From: Ischnura elegans
Lineage: Eukaryota > Arthropoda > Insecta > Odonata > Coenagrionidae
DNA length: 64,000 bases
Assembly: GCF_921293095.1 (NCBI RefSeq)
Contig: NC_060252.1
Span: 81,922,866 to 81,986,865 of the forward strand
Direction of reading: 5' to 3'
Shown here: positions 40,954 to 54,400 of the stretch, in pieces
Layout of the letters: each line of letters starts with the position of its first letter
Position numbering within the stretch: the first letter of the stretch is position 1
The notes under the pieces: generated by a model
Told to the model about the DNA's origin: nothing
The model's input: the letters and a program-made list of their open reading frames with translations, nothing else
Database searches by the model: none
Position numbers and translations under genes: made by a program

Positions 40954-42406
40954 TAATCACAAATCATTAGATGCCTATATAATGAATTAACCCCCTGGGA
41001 TGTCCGATACTGATTATATATATGGTTTACCTAATGGTTGTGATGCTAAATTATAATATAAATTAAAATTATAGGCAACTACATATTTGATGTAAATTCA
41101 AAATATCTCCACTGAAACTTTTTTTTTCAAAAAACAAAAAAAAGATCGAAAATTCTAGATAACAATTTACTAGAAAATTATAACATTAAATATTAGCTAA
41201 TAAGTAACAATGAAATTTTTAAGGCCACTCTGGGAAGTTGAATGAGCTCCTATGAAAATAACCTCCAAAATAAATTGTGATTGCCAGTGAATGAAATTAC
41301 AAAAGAATTTTCCCACTGGCTACTTTAACTGTCCAATAAAATATACTTCTCAGTAAATTACCAGAAAATGCCAATGATGTGCTATGGAATGCATAGAAAA
41401 GATGAGAATTGAAAGATCTGAAAATCCTCTGGTGCTAGTTGCTAATGGAAATTATAGGAAGACAATTTGTTGAAGATTCCCTAATTCACTGAGAGATGAA
41501 TGAGAATCTTACTCTTAATAATGAATGAATTAATAAATGGAGGTATGTTTTAATACAACATGATTAATTAACATTAAAACTACTAATATTTTCAAATACT
41601 TATATTTTCAACCAAAGAGCTGAAATTTAATGTTCAATGGAAAGTAATGCTTTGGTTCAAGGTACATACAGATACTGATATTCAAATATCCAAAAAATAT
41701 ATTAAAAAATCACAATTAGCATGTTTTTCTTTTCCATATCAATACTTTTTTCTGATAGGAAATAAATAACATTTCAGGCAGTTATTTTTAAAGGATAGAA
41801 TGCTGTGAACATGATCCAAAGGGTAAGTATGCAGATGGATACAAATGAAAAAAAAAATGGCTATATAAAGATTCACACACTTTCATGCAGATTTTCGATT
41901 TCATTATATGTGATGTACTAACATTTTTGACCTAACTTCTTTACAAAAATATCCAGTAAATTTGGGAGTAAATTCAACGCAATTCACTGAAAACAAAAAC
42001 ATATTGGACGTATCACACAAATACTCATCAAATACAAATGTTTATTGCTAGTTCACAAAAAATATATCACTCTAGGACAAGGATCTATTCCTTTAAAAAA
42101 TAAGTGAACATATTTTTAGTACTATGGGTGTTGATAGGATTCTTTTCAGATGATTAATGTTTCACTGACATAAAACATCTAGGTAGCAACTCCACAAAGA
42201 TTGCGAAAAGATGAAAAACACCAACTCAAGTATAGATAATGAGCAGATAAATTAATGAGTCCGTACCCTTTAGCAAACTTCTATTGATGCTATATTTAAT
42301 GAGGTGGGCTTTGTTTAGAGAAGTCTTAAAGTCTTCTTTAAACCCTGAATTATTTGTGCAACGATTCCTTTGCAATAAATTACAATTCCAAATCACACCT
42401 GGATCA
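40954..42406. other. XPC 3' flank; no other gene seen
   Basis: This is AT-rich, unstructured sequence. The XPC 3' untranslated region should lie in its right part. Confidence 0.5.
42041..42046 (-). terminator. Candidate XPC polyadenylation signal
   Basis: TTTATT on the plus strand reads AATAAA on the minus strand, about 360 nt after the XPC stop codon. Several weaker variants lie nearby, so the choice is tentative. Confidence 0.35.
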
Positions 42407-45400
42407 CTACGACTTTTTTCCAGTTGACTTTTTCTTCTTCCCCCCAGATGATGACTCTCCCACCTCTCCGAATGAGTATTTGTTCTTCAATGATTCTCGA
42501 ATGAGCAGGCCCCTAACCAGCCGCACCCAATTCCCATACACCCTCTTCTCCCGTTTCTCTCTCTGTCTCTTTTCCTGTTCCTCTTGTTCCTAAACGAAAA
42601 GAAAAATTCCATGCAATAATAATAATGCTATATTTGCCATGTTAAGGCCATTTTATACAGGGCTGTCATGGTGTAATTTGGCATATGTACAATGGCACAG
42701 TCAAAATTGAGCGGTGTAAAGCGGAGAATTGCTAGAACGCATACAAGAATGCATGGATGCGAGATGGCAAAATAGCCCCTGCTCTAAATCCAAGCTCGCA
42801 ATCTTGCAATTTCAAAAATGTTTTCTGAGCTAACCTACACAATGAATTGCGCTGTGTAGATATATGGCATTTCAAAAAAAAAGAGAGGGCAGGAAAACAA
42901 AACAAGATCATGAAAAAAAGTTTATCAATAAAGATGGAATAATCAATTGAATGCACAAAGCAATCTATATATATAAAAGAAAGTCGAAAATCGTGTTAGT
43001 TAGAACACTTATAACTCGAAAACGGCTGCACCGATTTCAATGAGATTTGGTTCTTTGGATTCGTCTCAGGCGGGGTTAACATATAGGCCATTAAAAAAAG
43101 GATAATTTCACCAAAAAAATTCATCTCTTTCCTATGGACATGCTTTTAGGAGTTATAGTAACACAACAATTGATAAGTCGGTCAAAACTTCAAATTAAAT
43201 AATTTGCTTTGTTTTTACCACTTTAATAACTGAATTTAGTAACAATATAACATTTTAATTACAAAATATATTCAAAATATTAATTAAATTGAAATTACAT
43301 TTTAAAAATTTAATTCGAGCTGATTGTAAGCCCAGCCGTGGCCCAGCTCGAGTTGACACTTCACTACCGTGTTTGTAAACAAATCTCCAAGCAATTGTTG
43401 ACAAACGGTAATGTCCGTGTTCCGAATCAAAGATGGTTGATTTAGCGAGCAAGAACGAAGATGTGGATGACTAAAACGAGGTAAATTCAAATAGTTCGTA
43501 CTCTGCATGGATTCGAATCTTTTAAATGTGTAACAAACGAAGACGAAATCACCAACTATCTATCTGTATATTTTAAGTCCTTGGACATACCTGGCTTACC
43601 AAGGCACGATTTACAGAAAAATGTAGTTTCTGTGCTCATGATCTTTCGAAGCCTAAACCAACCATAACTATCCAACGGAACGTGTGTGATCATGAAAAAA
43701 TTGGTGATGAATGTGATTCACGCAACTTTACTCAAAGGAAAATTCAAAGGTTAGGAAGTCCTCATTCCGTAGATTCCATGATCTCAACTCATATGCCCTT
43801 TTGAGCTTAAACGTATCCAATTTCAAATTCGTTATGCATTCGTGATAACGATAAAAAATCGCATGGTCATTCTTTCAGTTTTTGTGTTGTTTGTGATCAT
43901 GTGCTAATGAAAACCCATGATTTTCTCATGGTCAATTTAGCGTGCTATGTTCAAGAGTCGATAAACCATCCTCTGTATTTCTTCCTTCGCTTCAAGTGCG
44001 TAGCTAGGATAGGGAGTTTTGGGCGCAGCTAATACCACGGGTCTGTAGGGTATAGAAAACTCGCTAAGGTAAGCGGGAAGTGTGGGGGCACTTCCCTCAG
44101 ACATTTTTTAAGATAAATGGTTCAAAATAGTGGGTTTTGTGGCTGTGTGAATAGTTAAATATGTTTTGTTTGTTAGTCATCCGTCCCCCTAATATTAATA
44201 ACAAAATCTTTCATAAAAAAATTCTCTAAGCTCTTGGGGGGGGGGGGTTTATCCCCCAAAGCCTCCCCTCGCTGCGTCACTGCTTTGCTTCGCTATATTT
44301 ATTTAGCTTCATCCGCTTCATCTTGCGCCTGATACAAAACAAAAACTGTTGTTTATCAGAAGGTGGTTGACGCAAGACATTAAACCCGAATGTGTAGGGC
44401 TCACCGTGGTGCGTTTACGCATGCAGTACGTTTGCGCAGTGCATTTTTTCCAAATAGAGATACTAAAACTGGCGCGCCTTAAGTCATTTAATGCGAATGC
44501 TGCTTCATAGGGGCTTTTCTTGCACGATTTTGAGCATCAGTCAAGCGTCGGTCTGGGGTTGTGTCAACCTGCCCTCTGAAAGGGCCAAGTGTATGCAACA
44601 GACTTGGACCTAAAAACATTTTTTTACAGCTAATAACGCAAATAGCCAACAACTGAATGCGTATAATTTTTATTCCATAAACTGCTTTATTAAACCACAA
44701 TGCCCAAAATTTCTTAAGCCAAAACGTAAGAAAATTTGTTGAAAAAAATCCGCGTAAACGTGCTCCGATCCACCCCATGTAGATTCAATAAAGAAAATGT
44801 CTTTCTGACAAGCAATTTTGGTACTCATTTACATATTTTTATTGAATTTGTATCCTTATTTTATTATAATAAATTAAACATGGTTAAAAACGATACAGCC
44901 GCTCTTGATTTATAAATGGTGTAAGTAAACTGTAAGTTCATTTATTGTTAGGCGGTACGAAGTTCGCCGGGTCAGCTAGTATCTTTAATAAATTGATAAA
45001 ACATTGTCAATGTCAATTTAAGAGGTAAATAATAAACTCACTATCAAATCACAGAAAAATTTACATAAGTGATAAAAACTTTCATGAAAAGAAGGTAATT
45101 GTTTATAAGTATGACTATGAGTACGGAAAATTGTGAGAGACAAGAAATTTTGATGAAGTATGTTTTATTGCGATGATTCCTAAAAGAAATGTTCATACGA
45201 ACTTTGTTATTATGAACCTCCAGTTTTTCAGTCCGGTGAATTTCGTAATAATACTGCCTACTGCATATATTGGATGATAAAAATAATGAATTACATATTA
45301 ATTGATGTATAAAATTTAATTCATGCATAAATGAAAGGGAATGCCCCTAAACGTGAATAAAAGAGAGCAGTTCAAGGCAGAAGAGCAGACAGATCTGGAT

Positions 45401-48400
45401 GATTTGAAAATGCTTCTTTCAAACCTATCTTACATAGAGAATACTTTAAAAAGAGTAATGGTAAGAAAGGAAGCACATGCTGACAATTCTGAGATCTATA
45501 AAAAAATTAATGAAATTAGGAAGAATAAATCAGTTGGGTCAGATGGCATATCAATTGATTTACTCAAATGGGAGCCCGTGAAATTTCAAAATACAGCTGA
45601 GGTCCTCAAATCTGCATTCCAGAAACCCGGTGTAGAATAGGCACTTTTTTAGACGTCATGGAGGTGATAGTATACACGCAGAAACGATTTAATATATTTT
45701 TATTGCTCAGTATTGCCGATACACAGAGACAAGCATTCAGGTGCAGCAGTGAGGGGCGTAGCAGGTGGTGTGTCGACGCCTGGGCACACAACTCCTTGAC
45801 GAGTGACTCCCCTGGGACCTGCGCGTATCAGTTTGTCACTGTTTTTCCAAAAAGTTCTTTAATTGGCTGCAGAGGGCGCATGATGTGCCATTGTGAGACG
45901 GAATACCTCCAACCATTATAGCGTGCGATGCAATACTGCCACACCGGAAACCAGAAATCCGGAATTTTTGAAAATTCCTCTGTGTAGTGTTTTGACTTGC
46001 CACCTCTTGGGACCACTCTCCTAGCACTTGTATAAGACACTAATCCCACCGATTTTAGAATATGCATCACTAGAGAGGGAACCGTATGAAAAGGGACAAA
46101 CAGAATCGATTGAGAAGGTGCAAAGAAAGGCAGCAAAGTACATACTTAGTGGGGAAGCATAAAAAGACCGAAAGTGTCCCTAAAATGCTGCAAGTACTGG
46201 GATGGGACTCACTAGGACGGAGAAGAAAAATAAATAGGCTTTGCTCACTCTCCTGCATACTTACAGGGGAAAAGGCATAGGGGGAACTATGAGATAAGAT
46301 TAAAAACCCCAGATATATAGATAAGAAAGATCACCAATAAAAGATGAAATCGTGGCCTCAAAGGACTAACGTAAAAACGTTTTCATATCTCAACAGGACT
46401 ATTAATGAATGCAATACACTCCCTGCAGAGCTGTTTCACCCCTATCCTAGCAACATAAAGATTTTCGAGAAGAAGTGTAAAAAATTTATCTTGGAAAATT
46501 AATTTCATTACTTACTTCAAATGTTTGATTTCACTGATATAGTTTCATTTTGGTGATGAATTTTCATTTATTCATTTTCATTACATATTAACTGTTACCA
46601 CCTGGCAAATAGCCAACTTGTAACTTGCATAATATAATATTAATAAAATAATAATAATACCTGATTCCATGCATCAATCACAATTTCCTTGAACTCCTCA
46701 CAAACAATGAAGCCATCGAAGGTAGGGTGACTTCCCCCACTGTGGAAGTCAAACCCAACCACAGCTGGAGCACAATCTATCTGTAGCTTTTTGGCGACTC
46801 TGTTCAGCCCAGGCACTTCAAAAGAAGCAGAAAAGAATAACTTTTTTAAAATTTGGTTGATATTGTTATACCATGCTTATGATATCAGGCAATGGAGGTT
46901 CCAGGATAGGGACAAGGGGGGGGGGGGCTCAGTGGGGATCTACCAGCAGTAGTGGGGGTTCGAACAAAATTACAATTCTATCTAGTGTAAATTGGATGCC
47001 CAAGGGGGGGGCTATAGCCCCCTAAGCCCCCCCCTCCTATAGATCCGCCACTGATATCAGGCAATAAGAAACAGTATGCTACAGTACCAAAAATTTCCCT
47101 CAAGCTATCATTTATGTTGAATTGATTACTGACATGATCCATCATCAATATAGTCTAAAGATGTGCTAACATTATCTTTCAACTCACATCCAGTTGAGCT
47201 AAAACAATAAGTTACAATACTATATTTTCTGTTCTTAGCAAAAATAACATTGTAGAGTTTAATAAACCTTTCTCTGCCATGGGAGAAGATAATTTTGAGC
47301 CTATGTTGTAGTGTGGGAACAACTTGCACCATGTGTCAGCAGTTGGCTGCTTGTTGACGCAGTGGCATAACAAATGTATGGGTTTTTGTGTTACTTGTAA
47401 ATAAAGGATTATAAGTTCACGTTTAGCTCTAATTAAATTTTAAACCAAGATCTACCATTATGTTTGGCATAGTTTATGAAGAGGGGAGTAAGGAAAAATT
47501 TAAATACCTTCAATAAAAGTCCTAGAAATGAGAGCTACTTCTAAAAAATGACTGCAAAATAATTGACCTCAAACACACACCTTCATGGTCAACCCAAGGG
47601 GAAGTGGGCCTAGATAATTTAAACCATCACAGCAAGTAAAAAAGGTAAGGCACTCAACTGGGTACAAGACCAAGTTGAGGAAAAATGCACTGGAGGGGAT
47701 CCAAGCCCAGAGAAAGCTCCATATTAGGAAAGCAAAAAGAAAAAGTTTAAAGGACATTAGTGCCACAAGTAGCATTTCTGACGCCTGGCCCCATTGCAAA
47801 ATGTTACCAGCTAAAGGTAAATGGCTCAACTTATACCTTTTTCCTTGACCTATACTCACATCGTAAGTGAACAGTCCCAGCAGGTAGCATGCAAGTCTTA
47901 TATAAATCAACATTCCCATACTCATTTCGAGGCACTTTGCCATCAACAGCTGGGGGAGGTATATAGTCATCCACTTGCCAGGGCCCAAACAATTCAAGAG
48001 GTAGATCTGTTATAACTTTCCCTGACATCTATGAAAAGGATAAAATTAGGAATCAGTTTACTAGATATTTAGATAAAATCATTCATCATCATTTTAAAAG
48101 CAGTTGAAAAAACAAGCATAAATATGAGTGAAAATCAGACCCAGTTCATTCACTATTGAACAGGTAAGTGGTTGAAATTATATGGTGTGCAAATAGATAC
48201 GTACATGGAATGAAGATACATGGATATTTGCAAAATTAAATTTATATGTAATAGATTATCTTGACACAAAGGAGGACACAATATTAATATGTATAATACT
48301 GTAAAAGAGGAAATATTACTCATATGAGTACTGTAATCTCTTAATTATCTGTCAGATTAAATCTTACTGAATTATCTCCACATGATTTTTGTATATTAAT

Positions 48401-51400
48401 GGTTATGCACAAGGTTTTTTAATGTCCCTCAAATTTCTCTCTTCAAAAATAGCCACTTTCCAATCTTGATGACAACAAATGTATCATGTTTTCTTTACAT
48501 GCTTTAACACTAGAACCGCTGAACTTTCCAACCCCACCAAAACCGCGGCATGGGACTTTCTTGTCCCATTGACAAAATACGTTGATCCTGTCATGTTCAA
48601 GAATAATTGATGGTTTTTTTGTGGTTTGTGTGAACAAAACACGTGTTTAGGTAATGTTTAAAACGCTTTATTAAGTATAACTAGGAATACAGTAAACTTT
48701 TCAAGGAGCGACACAGTACTGCTGCAAGGCGAAGAGTGTTGGTTGCAAGCTCAGACCTGCCGGCGCTGCGTGAGTAGGCGGCCGGCGCAGTGCACAGATT
48801 ATTCCCTTCTGCGCTTCTAACTGGCAGAATAACGGTATCTGTGCATCGATCCCCTTCGTAATAAACTGTTATTATGTTAAATACAAAATAAGTGCACAAA
48901 AAACACTGAAATTGTATGTTTTCCCCATATGGGACAAAAAAGTCCCATCCCGCGGTTCTAGGTAAATCGTTGTTTTTCTCGTGAACCAAACATCGTACAA
49001 TATAATCAATATGACCATTCGAAAGAGCATAAAAAATGAGTAAAAGTCAGTACATTTCAAAGGGATCAAACCACTAGTACATGAATGGCAAACATTTGCA
49101 AAGGGCGATGGGACAAAAAAGTCCCGTCCGCGGTTCTAGTGTTAATCCACTTTGTTTTGCAACATCATACTCACTCTATCATATTTAGGCCTGGCTTTCA
49201 CTATTTTATATGGCTTTTCTCCTAGTCGAACCAGCTTTGCCTCTTTTATCCATGTCTCCCTGGAGTGCAGCTGATGAACACAATCACGAGAATACACAGG
49301 CTCACCGCGAATGAATCCCAAAGTTGGGGCATCCGGGGGATATATTGCTTCAAACTTGAGCAAGTGACGTTTCAGGGCATACAATGGGTGATTTTTGTAC
49401 CTAAAGACAGAAAAAAATCATCATTGAGCATTGATAGAAAAACAATTCCAATCTCTGAAAAAAAAACCAACCTACAATACAACTATTCTCTAAGGAGCCA
49501 AGCATCCACAAAATTCTTAAAAGTACGTAATCTCCCTCAAACTCTTGTCTTAAAATTAAGGTAAAGTATTTAATATCTTTTATGGATTACTAAAGAAATT
49601 AGTTAGACGTGACAACATGGAACCACTCAATAGTGGAAATTAAGAGTTATTTAGTTCATAATGCTACAATACCAATATTTATTTGTTGAGATCAGAGTTG
49701 CTAAACATTTTCAATTAAGAGTTCATCTGTAACTATGAATTAAATTGGAGCACAAAACACAATGTAATACATACAGACATGTAAACTTTATTCAGTAAAT
49801 ATTGAGAAAGTTGAATACTATCCCAGATTCAATATTTTCTGATGATGATGTGATAATGGTTGAGCCCAGGAGGTACATATGTAATACATTCATTTTTTAA
49901 ATAGAGAAAAATTGCTTTTTATGAGTGCAATGTACGTACTGCATGCATTCATGCGTGGGAATAATCGCTGTGGCCACCTCTCCCTATACTCTCTCAATTC
50001 CCATACCACATAGCACAGGAAGTAGACCTTTCCTCGAGTAGGCTTTCCCATGTCCATTCCGGCAGTGATTTTGACATGACACCATCACCTGGACTACCTT
50101 CAGTCTGGCTCCTACCCTTCAACCTATCAGGCATGGGAGCCCCCACCAGAAATGATTAAGAGAATATTTGAAGAACTTGCTAAAGAACTTATTTAGACTT
50201 GCGTACATGGAACCTGTACAGTGGAAATTAAGAATTATTCACTTCATTATGCTCCAATACCTAGATTTATTTTTTTCACATTAAATTTTATGTGAGCATG
50301 GGTTTATCACATAGTGACATTTTCAAATGGTAAAGATGAGTCTGCAATAGACAGAAAATATCATAGCATAGGTCTTTATGCCAGCTAAACATTTTCAATT
50401 TTCAAGATGCCAGGGAGTATGCTGGTGTTGAAATGCACACGACGGGAGATTATGCCATGAGAGGTGAAACGCCGCAAGTGACAGGAGACAGCAAGGGGAG
50501 GTGGAAGGGGGAAAGGTCGGGGAACAGGGGACTGTCCTCAGGGAGTCTCAAGGATGCTGTGTAGCTGTATGGACTTGTGTTATGGAGATGAGTTTACGGA
50601 ATAAACTGATTGAAACCAAGTATGACTTACCGTATATCTCCGAATATAGTCCCCCCTTTTTTTCCAAAAATGGCCGCGGAAAAGTAAGGGGGGGGGACTA
50701 TAATCGAGTGTAATCCAATTTAGCATACTAAAGGTGACCATAAAGTAATAAATAACGGCATAATGGCTAATGTTCTCGTAGTCTTTCTATTTGAGTATAT
50801 TTATGAGGATTATAATCGGAGATATTAGTAAATACTGCCACGTTTTACCGGAAATTAAGACAATTTTTACCACAAATGTTGTACAGATACGATTATTCCG
50901 ATTCAAATAGCATATCGAATATGCGTTTTCACGGAATCCATCGGGTAGCCGCTAATTTTTCTTGGAAAAGTATTGTTAGAATAATTCAATCGACACTATG
51001 ATCACTTAATGACGCAAAACAGTAAATAATTAAAATGAAAACTAAACACACACTATCATTACATTAATCGAACACTAGAATTGAATCAAAAGTATATGTA
51101 CCCGTCGCTTATTTAATAACTACACGATTTAAATAATTGCGAAAAATAAACAGATAAAGTGAACCTTTCGTGACGATTTAGCATTTCATTGCGTCCGTAG
51201 CTACTATACGTCCGTGCGGTTCGTGTTTACAACCACTGCCTTTACCGCCTTCACAGAACAAGAATGCGCAATAGGTGATGCATTTGTTTCTGAAAAGGCG
51301 CAATAATCGACGACTTTAAACCAGAAGCGCCGGCATTACTGCATTTGATCGAAATACAGCGACTCAGCATCGAAAGTGTAATCAATTTATTGAGGAATAT

Positions 51401-54400
51401 CTTCAATTCGTCAGGGTAAATAGGATCGATAAATTACGTCGCATAACGTTTCGCAATTATTTCCGCGATATTTCCTTTATTAAAAATAATTTTACGTTCA
51501 ACAGTGAGGTGATGGATCAAGTAGAAAGATGAGGATCAATCCTGCCGCAGATTAGAGGCCTTCAAAGACGGAGTTTCGATGCCAATTTAAAAATAGCCGT
51601 TGCAGAATACGCCGTAAATCATAGTATTTACAGCGCTAGCAAAGCGCTAATACACCGCGGAAGTCATTTCGGGGGTCTCGATGCGGCAGATTCAAAGAAT
51701 TAGAGGAAAATATCGTCGAATTTGTGCGCAAATGCAGAGCAGAAGCTCTTTGTGTAACTTATGCAATGATTCGCGACGAGGCATTGAAAATTGATATAAT
51801 TTTTTTTCAGTTTTAATGTTTGTTGGAAAAAGTTTATTTCTTAATTTTATTACTTTGATATTTGTAAGTCCTGTAGTTTAATTGTTTTGCTTAGCAGGCA
51901 TTTGATAGCAATATTTTTATAATATTTATAATTTATTTAACACAATTTTATTTAGATTTCCTAAATTCTTCAGGTCACTTGGATTTGTGATGACTTGATG
52001 GGTGTGTTGCACTGGATCTAAGGAAGTTTCAGGGCCAAATGCAATAATGTTTATGGGCTTTAAGTTAAAGCTTATATATTGACATTGTCTGTAGTCATTT
52101 GGAAATCAAAAATATTAATAATTTGTGAAGGTTTAAAAAATACAATAGCCTTACTTACTATAATAGGATATTTAAAAAAAATTTCTCATTTCTTCATTAC
52201 ATCTGGTTAAGGAACTATAAATTACTGATACATGCAATGGATCACAACATGTTTTAGGTATAGTTATTTTGTTGTGATGGAAAATATGTGAACAGATTTG
52301 TTCTTAATCTTCACAGAAAATAATAGTTTTTATCGAATCTAGAATCTTAACTTGCTAACCACAGAAAAATTGCCTTCCTTTACATTTTAAAATTTTTCCC
52401 AAAACTGAGGTCTCAAAATTGGGGGGGGGGACTATATTCGGGGGGGGACTATATTCGGAGATATACGGTAATCTTTACTGACTTTCCCAAACCCCATCCG
52501 GCCGAATATACAGGGTGTTTCAGGAAGAATCAGCAATACTTCAGGAGGTCTTTGAGCTTAATCAAACGAGAGATTTGAGCGAGTATCAAAAATATGATTG
52601 TGCAATCTCACCCATTTTGACATTAATTGTTTCAGGCAATTATAATCACACATTTTTAATGGCGACCGTTATCAATGCATTTTGTATTATCGTCTCGTCT
52701 TCACCTTAAGATAATACAAAATACATATTTAAAAATTGGTAAGTATTAGTAGAAAATTGTCAATGGCTTTTAGTTTATTAATAACCCATCCTGGCACGGA
52801 ACAATTTTTCGTCCACTCATCGTAATATTCAACAGCAACATCAGAATGAAACAACAATGGCCATGTTATCAAGTAGAAAACGAATTATATGACAAGTGAA
52901 TAGCCATACGAAAAAAATACTAATTTCATTCAGAAAGAGACTTGAGCTCCTGCTATTTAGTTTTCTACATATAAAGCAAAAGTAATGTAAAAATTGGAAA
53001 TTCCTTACGCATGAATTTGGGGGAGGAGAGGGATTCTACATGATGTTTCCCGATTTATTTTCCATATTCAGTGTCATGCAGTTACTTTCCAGAAAAATAC
53101 TTACAGTGAAATAGCTCCTTAAGTTAACAGCCAGTTAGCCAGCCAGCAACTTATTTGAGACAATAACCCAAAATTTAAATATTAGGGAGTATTTGCAAAG
53201 TAGGGAGTAAAGAGGGGGGGAGGTAGAAAATGGATTAGAGAGTTTGATGCAAGCACATTATAGGCCATTTTAACCCATTCCTCTCTCTTGTGTGCAAAAA
53301 TAAGCATATGCGGAATCCCTAAATTTATCTCAATTGTTAGGGGTATTACTTCAGGAGTTGGTAACACTGCCACAGCAGTTAAGTAACTAAAAATTACTAA
53401 TTGAATTGTTTGTTTTATATTTTACCATTTAAAGACTGAGCTTTGTAACAATATAACATTTAAATAGCTAAACATACGTATTACAATTATTGAAATTATA
53501 TTTTAAAAATTTAATTCGAGCTAATTATATGGCCATCTTGAGTAGACACTTCACTACCGCGTTTTTAAACTAATCTCCAAGCAATAGGGTAGTTTCCTTA
53601 ATCAAAGAAAACGAAAGGCATTGATTGCAATTCGTTACCCACCATTAGTGTATTCATAATATACAAATTATTTCGTTTTAGAAATACCGGTTTAGACGAA
53701 TGGCAATGGTCCATTTTTATCCTCATTTGAAAAGGGACAGATTGGCGCCCATGCGATGCCACTCCACGTGACATCACAGGGACCTAGTTTCTATAGGAGA
53801 AGATAGGAGTTATACATCGTCTGAGGTTACCAATGCATGCATGAGGCGCAGAGCTCAGGGAAACATGTCTTAATAATCACTTATTAAAACTGGCTAAGGT
53901 CGGAAAGTTTTTCTCGTTTGATAAGGTATTAATAATCCTTATTTAAGCCAAGCGCTACCAGCCAGCAGGGTACTCAGCTACCCGCCAGTAGCCTGCGTCA
54001 TATCAGCGCTAAGCCTGGCCTCAAGGTCACCTCACAGGGCGGCAGCTGGAACCAGAAATACGTCGTACGGAGAGATTTCCCGGCATTCATACTTATGCAA
54101 CGCGTTTTCGCGCGCTTGAAAATTTTCGCTTTTCATTTAATCGTGAAAAATAGATATCGTCATTTAAAAATCTAAAAGCGTAAAATACGTACTCCAGGAG
54201 TAATAGTCTTTCGATTTAGACAGTAAAAAATAATAGAAAACCACCCTATTGTTGACTATTGGTAATGTCTGTGTTCCTGTCGATTAATGAAGCAGTTTGA
54301 TTTCATTTCCTCAGAATTTTCGAAAATTCGTTTCATCGGAAGGCGGCCTCAACAACAAAGTGTTCCCGAAGATGATTGATCGCCATAGAAATCACATATG

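Noticed and set aside
5580-52450. Poly-G/poly-C runs as regulatory G-quadruplexes
   Set aside because: They recur as the subterminal parts of several MITE families and are best explained as element ends.
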